Under the pieces are notes generated by a model. The model was not told where the DNA came from. It made no database searches and worked only from the letters and a program-made list of their open reading frames with translations. From NCBI GenBank assembly GCA_031213475.1, contig JARUPZ010000035.1, positions 2,765,453 through 2,829,452 of the forward strand: 64,000 nucleotides of DNA. Direction: 5' to 3'. Origin of the DNA: Nereocystis luetkeana (Eukaryota; Sar; Phaeophyceae; Laminariales; Laminariaceae). A program made the translations under genes and the position numbers. Of the stretch, positions 37,001 to 44,762 are shown piece by piece. The first letter of the stretch is position 1. Each line of letters begins with the position of its first letter.

Positions 37001-40000
37001 GGAGCCCTACTAGTGGCCAGATCCGAAAAAGCAGACAATAACAGTGCGAGGAGTCAAAGTATATCATGCGGGGGGTCATGCTGCCTGATCCTACTCGTGC
37101 GCACTGCTGCTGTTGCGGCGCGCTCACGCTATGTACTCGTACGTAGACGGTCCATAAAACCGAAGTTGTGGCTCATTCCGTTGGTATACCTCCACCTCAA
37201 AAGGGTAACAGTGCCATGATTCGCGTGAGTCGGGGATCAACTTGCGATGTATATAGCGGGTATGAATATAACCTGTTCGGGTAGCGTGTTGGTTCACCCT
37301 TGGCAGGTGGTAGTGCAGGCTCGCGCTGGTAATGGTTAAACTACTTGGCTGGCGCTTGTCGCTCAAAAGGTAGTCGTTGTAACGTACCTTATCTGGCAGC
37401 GTTTAAATGGCTCTTTTTCAAAGCGCCCGACTGATCTACTGTAGTTCTCAGCACTCCGGCCACCTCAAGCTCGGGCTGCGTCGTGAGCCCTACAAAAAAT
37501 CGTCAGTCTTTGCTCGACACCGTTTTATTTATTTATTTTTCCCTCGGAACCCAAGAGAGGTTAATGGGAGTTTTGCAGCGTAGTTGTTTATTGTCATCGG
37601 TTGACCAAACTATCAATACCACGTCTGTCTGTCGTACAGTATGCGGTTGATACGAAGATCCAGATCGGCCAAAAGAGGTTTCGAGCTTATCTCACGTTCT
37701 GCAATATCCACACCAGACAGTAAGCGAAAACATGAACTAGGCGGGCTTGTCCGCACGCACACGCATGCTGACTGCTAAACCAGCACGCGGGGCGAAGAGA
37801 AACTACTACAAACTCGCCGAAAACTCTACACTAGAGAGATGCTGTCACGCTGCGTTATCTTCTCGAAACAAGGTTTCATTGTTGAGGGACCCTGCCCCGA
37901 CGGAGGGTTGCCCTGGGTAGCGAGAAGCAGCAAACACTGCTGCACATATCTTGTACGTCTTGCGTATCTTGCGAGAGAGCAATCGAGGCCACTCCTTCAG
38001 GCAAGTTCGAAATGGGTGCCATCTAAAATGTCCTTGCGCGACATGACCCACTCTCGCTCGACAGGCATAACATACTCGTACGCTGCTTCTGCGATACCTC
38101 TGCCATCGTGGTGCCATACATGGTCCAGAAACTGCTGTACATCATACGAGATGCCCCAAATGGTAGTGTAGTTATAGCAATGCAGCTGCTGCACGAGAGA
38201 CGTGCCAAATGGTAGTAGGGGCCGAGAAAGGGTACGCAAGAAGTATATTTTCTGAGCCGTACAAAACAAAAAGAGCAGCAGCGGTATTACATGTTGACAG
38301 CAGCAGCAGGTTAATACCTGTGATGTGTCGCTTATCGTTGCGGTTGGTCTACTTGAGCAGTATAGTATATAGAAACTGCTGTTGTTGTATGTGTAGTATG
38401 TACATGTGCCTGCATCAAGACTATGTAAGGCATACAACACGATGTCGAGCTCCGAAAGATCGGGAAATCGCGCTTAAGAAGCGGAAATCCGACCTCGATC
38501 TCCAACACTAAGGTCAGATATACAACAACTGGTACGCACGAGCGCAAAATAGACCCTCACAGCAACGAAACCGGCAATGCCAAGAACGCCCTATGTTCCT
38601 GCAGATTCGCCAACGGCGAACCTCAACTTATGCGGCACATTTCTGGCGGCGGGATTTGATCGTGACAGCGTGATAGGGGGGAAGGGCACCTGGGCGATTC
38701 GAACCCTAATTGGTTTCGATAAACTTGCAATCGAGGTATCCTGCGGCATCATACGGCTGGTCAGAGATCGATCTACAGTAGATGATGTTCAGCCAGTTCT
38801 TCGAGATGCAGGCATGCAGGCACAAGGTGCCCCAGGAACATGGGGCTTGGCGCATGCTGTAGTTAAGTCTAAAGCAGCATAGACCTAGGGACCGACTACT
38901 GCTATTAATAGCAGGTGTGCCTGGCTCTGCTCTGGCCACGCACACAAGGTATTTGGCGATGCTAATAGTTGCAGGCTCTTGTATTAGTTGCTGCTCGCCT
39001 CGCCAGATGTCTTCTGAACGAAGGGCACGGCATTCATCAGTAAGGCAGGCGATAACGCCTGCGACGTGTCATGAGGGAACGCTTGCTACACATCACAATA
39101 CCGCAACAGGTGAGAGGGGATGCCATAACACTAGCCCACCCTGAAGGGTCGAATAAACAGATTGGTAGAAACTCAGGCACGAACCAAACCTATCCGGAGA
39201 GATCGGAGAATGGATCGAAGATGGGCGCTTTACAACCCACTCCCACACCTCTAAGTTGTAAGGCTGAAGCGAATTACGCGTGGGCACTGCGATCAGATAA
39301 CAACAAGTCCGATAATACGGATACGCGAAAGTAGGGAAAACGAGCTATTAATAGAACTTCCCGGACGCTAAATCGAGGAACACAAACAGAGGAAGCGGTG
39401 TGGCTCGCGTAGTCAGGAGCGAAAGAAGCTCAGGCTAGTCGAGCAATGCACCATTTTTCTTAATTCCCTGAGAGCGAAGCACAAAGGAAAACAAAACGTA
39501 TATCCACTACTCACCGCGAAGGCACGGGGTGCTTCGAAGATATGAAAAACAAACAGGGGGTAACGCAACGGAACATTTACTGGCGCGGCGGAGCTCACTC
39601 GAACCGTGGAAACAACATCGGAATAGAAGAAATCACGCCATGAGAGAACCCAAGAAAGTCAAGACCTGATCCCACAGGAAGAGGGCGGAAATTCCAACCG
39701 GAAACGCAATCGGCGCAAGAACTCAGCAGCCGGTCGCCGTGAAAGCAGGGGGGGAAAAAATGCCGCAACAGAGTAGAGGGGATGCCATAACACGGTCGGC
39801 GCATGCGGTAGGCCTATGTGTCGGCTATCGGTACTCGTAGGGTGAAGGTTTAGGCCCGAAACGGTAAAAATATGACCTTGGCACTGAAGTACGTGCTCGA
39901 AAAGTGGAAGAAAAAGTATTTTAAAAGTGTATTGAGTCCAAGGTCATCCCCTCTAAATTGTGTGGTGTTCGTTTTTAGTGGCTATGGAAAACTGAAGAGT

Positions 40001-40751
40001 GAATGAATCCTTAGGAATACTGCGGGCTTTAGAGTCTACTCTCTGGTGATATACCCTGGTATACATTTCTATCACTATCACATGGCTATGACTGCGAGTG
40101 AATACAGTTACTTAGTACATACCTGGTATGCGTTATACCAGGTGCTTGGTATGATATCACCCGATATGAATGACAGGCTACGGACCCGTATGATCCCGCT
40201 CATTGAACTACTGCTGCACCGCTGTACCTATCAACTCGTTTAGGCTGGTTGGTGTTACTTGCTCTCTTTTCTTACCCCATGACTACTTATTGTTTTCTTG
40301 AGCTTGCACGAGCTTCGTTATGTTCTTTGTTCTTGACCTGTTGTTGCTGGTTACGTACGAGTAGCCGGTACGAGGAACGAACGCCTGCTGTGTTACCGTG
40401 TTCACCCGTTTCAGCCGGCACCCGAATTTCATGATAATCAAGATACGAGTACGGAACAAACGCACCGTATCTATTGCTGCAGAGATTTTATCCCTTCGAA
40501 GGTTTCCCTCTTCTTGAGCAGTAGGAGAATTTTACAGCAGTATTGCTCCTTATCACACCTGCTTAACTAACCCATGCTCACGTGAAAACCACTCCCCAGC
40601 CGCCGTTGATGTACGAGTGGAGGCTGATGATCCCCATGTGCGACTCGCATGTGAAATTGGGGATTTCGTCCCCTATCTGGAGCGGTCTTGCCCCTGTGCC
40701 CGCGTGTTGCTGCCCCACACTGCTGCTGTTCTGGCTACCGTCGTCCGACAT
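27098..40751 (-). CDS. Prx6-type (1-Cys) peroxiredoxin with altered active-site motif
   Basis: Exons 40751-40582, 34311-34164, 33374-33264, 32326-32243, 29928-29830 and 27190-27098 join in phase to 234 aa; human Prx6 is 224 aa. Family landmarks run in order: IGDEIPNF (residues 26-33), GGWGVVFTYP, TELGMLSKL, FPVVAD, IVQYPCSVGHNYYE, LRAIDALHQATFNRVGVPAN, and the C-terminal VPAEDTAAMFPKG with LAPQPDYE. Prx6 enzymes reduce peroxides with a single peroxidatic cysteine. Here the usual PxxxTPVCTTE reads PRNNDPVTCTE: the cysteine is one residue late (Cys67), Thr sits in its normal place, and the catalytic Thr is Asp63. The third exon can join in frame only through a GC donor. Translation may start at the ATG at 40751. 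The frame is also open upstream through a hydrophobic stretch (LSLGLFLLVGFGALTLLA), so a membrane-anchored or secreted form with another 5' exon is possible. Confidence 0.88.
27191..27262 (-). mobile_element. tRNA-like SINE fragment abutting the last peroxiredoxin exon
   Basis: Minus strand reads CCCCTATAGCTCAGTACTGG and CCTTCACATCTGACGTCGTC, matching the repeat at 36278-36340. It runs straight into the splice acceptor of the terminal exon, so the repeat may supply the polypyrimidine/acceptor region. Confidence 0.6.
27310..27945 (-). pseudogene. 3' fragment of a non-LTR retrotransposon reverse transcriptase, frameshifted
   Basis: The minus strand encodes CAVVVCNEDK, then DQYAYLGVEISKDCSWDTHI, RIKRCILMNVIVPKLEYAGE and VWEGN, the pattern seen C-terminal to the LINE reverse-transcriptase catalytic core. 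The reading frame shifts near 27490 and continues as IRWDSVVEKVWKDIGG and FAGKFGKYKAEVEERIE. The catalytic part is missing: the fragment is cut at a C/G homopolymer at about 27955. It is a dead 5'-truncated copy within the peroxiredoxin intron. Confidence 0.75.
28068..28800 (+). repeat. Poly-G/GTACTCGAT repeat, three partial copies
   Basis: Partial copies start near 28068, 28315 and 28445, each behind a G tract. Shared pieces include ATCTCATGCATGGCCGTAGT, GGGTTTTCACTGATCAGG, and CATCCTACTGAAAAACGCTT. Confidence 0.7.
28930..29240 (+). mobile_element. tRNA-derived SINE
   Basis: The head has an A box (TGGTTCAAGTGG) and a B box (GGGTTCGAGCC) at tRNA spacing. The body, ATTCGATGCGAGTCGACGAG to GACCCCGGATCTGAGTTACG, also occurs at 41742-42060 and inverted at 31433-31560. 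A second tRNA-like head (GGTACAATGGTTAAG) lies just upstream at 28890. Confidence 0.7.
29600..29800 (+). repeat. 3' part of the poly-G-linked repeat
   Basis: GTGCGGAGTAAAGGTTCTTC, CGCACAAATGATCCAATTCG and GAGCGGCATGTTTTACG match the segments at 62380-62540 and 62920-63085. A new G tract follows at 29790. Confidence 0.6.
30182..30310. mobile_element. CCATAGT-type MITE (copy 5), inverted, with a duplicated right end
   Basis: Ends TATTACGGGGGACCATAGT and ACTATGGTCCCCCGTAGTAG; the right terminal motif is repeated once more to 30310. Confidence 0.75.
30411..31100. repeat. Direct tandem duplication of about 342 bp containing GATA microsatellites
   Basis: Copies at 30411-30752 and 30753-31100 differ by only a few bases and small length changes. 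Each contains a (GATA)n tract, at about 30588-30680 and 30936-31025. Confidence 0.9.
31132..31238. mobile_element. CCATAGT-type MITE (copy 6)
   Basis: TATTACGGGGGACCATAGT start, TTTTTACTGAAAATATTAGG core, degraded right end. Confidence 0.7.
31317..31425. mobile_element. CCATAGT-type MITE (copy 7)
   Basis: TATTACGGGGGACC start and TTTACTATGGCCCCCCGTAATAG end around the shared core. Confidence 0.75.
31433..31560 (-). mobile_element. SINE body fragment, inverted
   Basis: The minus strand matches the body of the 28930 SINE, e.g. TCTTCTCGCGAT, GAAGAGCCTGCTAT and CCCCGGATCTGAGTTACG. The tRNA-like head is absent. Confidence 0.6.
31604..31722. mobile_element. CCATAGT-type MITE (copy 8)
   Basis: TATTACGGGGGACCATATT start, TACCAACAATATTTGGTCC core, TACTATGGTCCCCCGTAACA end. 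Confidence 0.75.
31942..32033. mobile_element. TTAA-type palindromic MITE (copy 7)
   Basis: Left arm CTTTTAGAACCGCACTCCC is slightly clipped; right arm GGTACTGCAGTCCTAAAAGG ends in TTAA at 32030-32033. Confidence 0.75.
32327..33263. other. Peroxiredoxin intron 3, GC-AG type
   Basis: Donor is CAG|GCAGGT and acceptor CTGCAG. The intron holds a GGGTCGGGTC-rich palindromic patch at 33030-33190; no exon was recognised. Confidence 0.6.
33030..33190. repeat. GGGTC/GACCC palindromic patch
   Basis: Contains GGGTCATGACCC (perfect palindrome), then several GGGTCGGGTCGG runs and the complementary CCGACCCCAC and GACCCGACCCC, able to fold back. Confidence 0.65.
33375..34163. other. Peroxiredoxin intron 2
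   Basis: A 789-bp intron with GTACTA donor and CTGCAG acceptor. It holds one TTAA-type MITE and otherwise no recognised feature. Confidence 0.6.
33523..33618. mobile_element. TTAA-type palindromic MITE (copy 8)
   Basis: CCCTTTTAGGACCGCAGTCC and GGGACTGCAGTCCTGAAAGG arms match almost base for base. Flanks are TTAA and TTAG. Confidence 0.8.
34437..34516. mobile_element. CTGGGCGGAAATATAAG fold-back element (copy 1)
   Basis: TACCCTGGGCGGAAATATAA at the left pairs with TTATATTTCCGCCCAGAGTG at the right. Related copies occur at 42656, 44431 and 50459. Confidence 0.75.
35197..35658 (+). repeat. Long repeat, left copy of an inverted pair
   Basis: It matches 38882-39335 in reverse orientation, e.g. 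AGCAGTAGTCGGTCCCTAGG, ATCTGGCGAGGC and GTTATGGTATCCCTTCTCCC. Divergence is visible, so it is old. A short third piece lies at 39768-39800. Confidence 0.7.
35920..35995 (-). mobile_element. tRNA-like SINE head
   Basis: The minus strand has TAGCTCCGCAGTCTGTGGTA and, at tRNA spacing, the B box GGGTTCAATTCC. Confidence 0.5.
36275..36360 (+). mobile_element. tRNA-like SINE head
   Basis: A box TAGCTCAGTAGG at 36284 and B box GGGTTCGAAAC at 36332 have tRNA-like spacing. A partial copy follows at 36537-36580 and another, inverted, at 27191-27262. It does not fold as a normal tRNA with a clear anticodon arm, so it is called a SINE rather than a tRNA gene. Confidence 0.6.
36583..36775. repeat. ATCAGAACC-type fold-back repeats, two diverged units
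   Basis: Units with GATCAGGATCTACAATGAAC or AGTAATCAGCACCCACGATA and inverted GATTGGTTCTCATTGC or TTGATTATGATTAC ends. Confidence 0.5.
37391..37487 (-). other. Possible stray exon, unassigned
   Basis: The minus strand has a strong TTTTTGTAG acceptor, an open GC-rich stretch (LTTQPELEVAGVLRTTVDQS) and a TAA immediately before a strong AAG|GTACGT donor. It lies inside peroxiredoxin intron 1 and fits no neighbouring exon. It could be a 3' coding exon of an unrecognised nested gene, or chance. Confidence 0.25.
38882..39335 (-). repeat. Long repeat, right copy of an inverted pair
   Basis: Reverse-complement relative of 35197-35658, with GACCTAGGGACCGACTACTG at its left edge and GGATGCCATAACACTAGCCC inside. 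Confidence 0.7.
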
Positions 40752-41050
40752 CGCAAGGAGGGTCAACGCACCGAAACCGACGAGCAAGAAGAGACCCAGA
40801 GATAGGTGGTAAACGTGGCGGTGCTGACACCTGTGCACTGCTGTGCGTGCGGTGCGATCCTGTGCGAGCGATGGACGATCTTTTACGCGCGGTGTGATGT
40901 CCCCGGTATTCCCATGATAACAATGCCTCGCAGGTCTTGTAGTGAAAGACTTGAGGTTCCGTTACCAGAGATCTTCCCTGCTGGTGGTGAAGACAGTGCC
41001 TGCCTTTTCTTCTGCTCCCGCTAGACGACGGCGACAGCACCGACAACACC
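40752..41050. promoter_or_regulatory. Candidate bidirectional promoter between peroxiredoxin and parvulin genes
   Basis: The 299 bp between the divergent ATGs is free of the dispersed repeats seen elsewhere. Part of it is open in the peroxiredoxin frame and could be coding if translation starts upstream of 40751. No TATA box or strong palindrome is seen. Shared regulation is inferred from the head-to-head layout only. Confidence 0.4.
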
Positions 41051-44000
41051 ATGAAGGCGGCGGTGGTGTCATTATCCTTCCTGTTGGCTAGCGCCAGCGC
41101 CTTCCTTCCCGTGGCGCCCATCGGCCGGAATGCCGGCTCAACAACACTCCCAACATCTTCTTCCTCCTCCCATGCTGTTCGCGCAAAGCCCCTGTCTATG
41201 GGCTTCGACTTCAAGTCCGCCATGGAGAAGATGTCGGACACGAGATACGCTCGGGTGCGCCATATCTTGGTGGACGAGAAGGGCGAAGAAGGCAAGGCGA
41301 AGCTGGAGGAAGCCAAGGCGGAGATTGACGGAGACTTGGACAAGTTCTCTGATGTGGCTGAGAGAATGAGCACATGCACCAGTGCGGTGAGTTGACCAAA
41401 TATAAAAATCAAATTATCATGATGATTGCGTTTACTCGAACTACCACCCAGAACCCAGAGCAACATCAACAGGCGAGACAAGGATAACTACTGCTGTAGA
41501 CAGATCCAAAAGATATCGCTCTGGCAACTGGCAACATGCCACCAGGTTTAGAGAGATGAAGGACGGCTTTACCTCGCTCCGCTCCCGTCACTATCACGAG
41601 TATGTATCATGTCAGGGGTATAGGGGGTAGTGCTTGTTGTGCGATACCAGGTACAGAGTAAAAGTCTCCGCAGCAGAAGTTTGTAATAAAGCTTCAATTT
41701 TTGAATTTTTGGGTACCAGGTACCAGGTAGCATATAATGCCGGCGTCCCCGGTGGCTTGGTAGGTGGTCCGCGTGCCTATCCAAATCAATTTCGTGGGTT
41801 CAAGTCTCACCGAGTGCATGCTCGTGGCTTTTTCTTGCAAAAAAGAAAATGATTAGCGGAAGCGCGAGAGCGTGAGTTAGCTACATTCGATGAAAATCGA
41901 CGAGCAGTGGGAATGCTGAACCCCATGCGCGACAAAAAACTAAAGGCACGTACCGGGGGGGGAAAGGGATGACACCTGTGACCACGGCTTGTCCAGAAGC
42001 TCGTTGAGAGTAAAACCTCCCACGAGTAAAGGCTGGAAAGTAAAAGTGATGTTGAAAAAAAAAGGAAAAAAAAAAAAGGTACCAGGTACCACCACAGGTA
42101 CGTACATAATCGTACTTGCTGCTTGACCTGGAGATTGGACCAGAGTTGAGTAGTTTTTGCAGCTTGGTGGAATTGCGCACGCTCGAAACAACCTTCGTAC
42201 TGCTGTGCCTACTGCTGCGCCTACTTAATGTGAAGAACACACACACTGCTGTACATAGCTCATCTATACAGGTAACAGTATCTCCTATTAGTAATAGCTT
42301 TACCCCCGGCAAACCTGTGTAGAGGAGCTGTGTAATACAGGTCGCCGCTCATGTAGCTCTTACGTACAGATATTGACTTGTTCTGTGTACGCACCCCGAA
42401 GTGACCTACAGCAGGTAGCTCCAAGATACAGCGAGCTATTTATGTAACCGCGAGTCTCACGAGTACGCGTACAGGTTTTCGCAATCGGTGAGCCACGTAC
42501 AAGAGCTGCAGGATAAAAACATGTGGTGGCTCATGTAGGTACTGCTGTAGCTCTTGTTATAAAAGTATATATATTGATTGATCCCCCCAGAAATAGCTAC
42601 TACTGCTGCAGTAAGCTACGGTGAGCTGACCTGTCCTATGCGTGTAGTCTCTCTATTTTGGGCCGAAAAGTAAGGTCCGTTTATGCATTAATATGAATAC
42701 CAACCGGTCCTTACATTGACAGACACCCAGAGTAGTATGACACTACTACGGAGGGGGGTAATCCGTAAAAATTGTCCAGCATAGCTCGGTCAGTTTTCTG
42801 AATTAGACCATATTGGATCGCTCCTTAAACGAAAGCTACCGACACCAAAAAGGCACCACAGCACCATTCACGTGGTATTTAGATATATACTCGAAGTATA
42901 TAACTCGTTCGGCGAGACTTCGGGACTACTCGACATAAACTGGGTGTTTTGGCCCTGGTTTTTCTTGCCAAAACAAAAAGTACGTACGAAATTCGAAGAA
43001 GTATTATTAATAGTCGATACCGCTCTGTCCCAAAATGTAAGTAATTTTGGATTACGACATTAATATACACACTGCCCTCGCACTTTTTTACATGTTTTTA
43101 CTACAGTAGTAACCAGTTACATACAACCCCGCTCCCGATGCTCAATCTCTTGCTTGTTTGTCGCCAATCCCTCAACCTGGCGTTCTTGCGCGCGCGCGCA
43201 ATCGTGCCTGCAGTCGAAGGGCGGCAGGCTGAAGCTGCTGGGCCGCGGCGAGACAGTGCCGGCGTTCGACGAGATCGCCTTCTCGGCGGAGCACGGGGTC
43301 GTACACGGTGAGTCTCGTGTGTATGGTCACGCGGCAGCAGGCAACACCGTTGGGTACCGCAACGACCGCCGTTGTGTCCTATCCTGCGCAGCAGAAGAGT
43401 TGATTCGACGCAAGACAAATATGATCACTCTATCAATAGTAGAGAACATAATCACTACCTGGTACTTGTTTGATCTTCGTATTATTTTAGTGAATGAGGT
43501 GCTTGCGAAGACTTTTCGGTTGAAACCAATCTGGTTGTGTATCTAGTGGTCTTGTTTCCTACATTAAAACCACCCCAACCCACGAACGTTCGGGATCTTG
43601 TTAAGGTTGTGTGAAAAAGTGTCCAAAACGCCACCTTTAACCCGTTTAGGACTGCAGTCCCGTTTTAGGGACAATGGGGGACAAATTACTTGGAATTTGA
43701 GCGGTTTGTCCCCAAAATGGGACTGCAGTTCTTGAAGGGTTAACCCTTTTAGAACCGCACTCCCACAAGTGGGGACAAATCACTCTAAATATTAGTAGTT
43801 TGTCCCCAAAACGGGACTGGGGTCCTAAAAGGGTTAACCTGAATATTCCTGGGTTGGGTAAAACTCTTGTTAATAGGAGAGTTCCTTGGGTTGGGGTCAT
43901 TTTTGTATGGGAAACAGACGACAAGAAACCCAACCGAATTACTGTAGTAGCAACCAAAATTCTTCACAAACGCCATATTACGGGGAACCATAGTAAGTAG

Positions 44001-44762
44001 GACCAACTATTGCTATTGATAGTAAAAATACGGAAATATATAGGTTTTTGTGTGTACCGTAGGTCCTATTTACTATGGTCCCCCGTAATAGTGTAAATAA
44101 CATTTGGGTATTCATATTTGTACCGAAACTGCAATTTGCGTTTCGGGGCAGAGTGGAAGCGGTCTATTTTTTGCCCCATGTATGGTACGTACGAAGAGCC
44201 AGCAAAAAACATTTGCTCGTTTTTTAAGAAATTATCACGGTTTTTGCGGGGTTGTATGGTACGTACGTATGCCTTACGAATAACAGGTACCAGGTATGCG
44301 ATTTTATTACTTTCATGTACGCACGTTTCATACCGGTACGTAGCGCCTATTAATAGTGTATTTTTCCGCCCTTGTATAGAACGCATACCAGGTACCTGGT
44401 ATATGTATAATCGCGGAACGTATATACGTCCCACGCAGGGCGTATATACAAGGACCGCTTGGTATTCATATTCATGTATAAACGGTCCTTATATTTCCGA
44501 TCAGAGTGGTAGCTTCTAATTAGCCGCCCCCAGTATTGACAATTAACATGTAGTACTATTAATAGAATCGCGGCAATGTATGCCTGCCTTACGTGAGGCG
44601 TACGTTTTCCCGTTTTTTTTTGGGGTGTTTGCAGGCCCCGTGGAGACCGAGTTTGGAACCCACCTGATCTGGGTCGAGAGCTGCAACAAGCCGGAAAACA
44701 CGTGGAAAAAATTGTACGAAGACGTCGTCAAAAAGGTTTCCGGGAAGGAAGACGAAAAGTAG
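41051..44762 (+). CDS. Plastid-targeted parvulin-type peptidyl-prolyl cis-trans isomerase, complete
   Basis: Exons 41051-41386, 43214-43307 and 44635-44762 join in phase (0, then 1) to 185 aa ending in TAG. The start MKAAVVSLSFLLASASAFLP is a signal peptide ending in an ASAF motif, which directs proteins to complex plastids of heterokont algae; a serine-rich transit region follows up to about residue 48. The mature part is one parvulin (PpiC) domain: VRHILV, KFSDVAERMSTC, the glycine-rich GGRLKLLGRGE, VPAFDEIAFS, VHGPVETEFGTHLIWV. Both conserved histidines (HILV and GTHLI) are present. The usual GGDLG motif is GGRLK here. The enzyme would isomerise prolyl bonds during folding in the plastid stroma. 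The gene runs divergently from the peroxiredoxin, 299 bp between ATGs. Confidence 0.92.
41742..42060 (+). mobile_element. tRNA-derived SINE
   Basis: Head with TGGCTTGGTAGGTGG (A box) and GGGTTCAAGTCTC (B box); body with TTCGATGAAAATCGACGAG and AAAGGCACGTACC, shared with the 28930 copy. Confidence 0.65.
42656..42738. mobile_element. CTGGGCGGAAATATAAG-type fold-back element (copy 2), diverged
   Basis: AAGTAAGGTCCGTTTATGC and the inverted ACCGGTCCTTACATT arms. Confidence 0.55.
43637..43837. mobile_element. Two abutting TTAA-type palindromic MITEs (copies 9 and 10)
   Basis: TTAA at 43637, 43740 and 43834 separate two elements, 43641-43739 and 43744-43833. One inserted into the TTAA target of the other, so the middle TTAA is shared. 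Confidence 0.88.
43977..44091. mobile_element. CCATAGT-type MITE (copy 9), inverted core
   Basis: TATTACGGGGAACCATAGT start and TTTACTATGGTCCCCCGTAATA end, with AGGTTTTTGTGTGTACCGTA in the middle. Confidence 0.75.
44431..44512. mobile_element. CTGGGCGGAAATATAAG-type fold-back element (copy 3)
   Basis: ACAAGGACCGCTTGGTATTC and the inverted AACGGTCCTTATATTTCCG arm, ending CAGAGTGGTA. Confidence 0.6.

Larger units (their letters stand above)
34312..40581. other. Peroxiredoxin intron 1, 6.3 kb
   Basis: GTGAGC donor, CGCAG acceptor. It carries a fold-back element, a pair of inverted repeats of about 450 bp around 3.2 kb, tRNA-like SINE heads and ATCAGAACC repeats. Two GC-rich patches (34740-34860 and 35021-35100, minus strand) are open but could not be joined convincingly to any gene. 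Confidence 0.5.
41387..43213. other. Parvulin intron 1
   Basis: GTGAGT donor, CTGCAG acceptor. It holds a SINE, a CTGGGCGG-type fold-back copy and repeated TACCAGGTA and TACTGCTGTA motifs; no exon. Confidence 0.6.
43308..44634. other. Parvulin intron 2
   Basis: GTGAGT donor, TTGCAG acceptor. It holds two abutting TTAA-type MITEs, a CCATAGT-type MITE and a fold-back element. Confidence 0.6.

Noticed and set aside
40735-41481. 248-codon minus-strand ORF opposite the parvulin start
   Set aside because: It is antisense to the parvulin exon and out of frame with the peroxiredoxin exon; no family resemblance.
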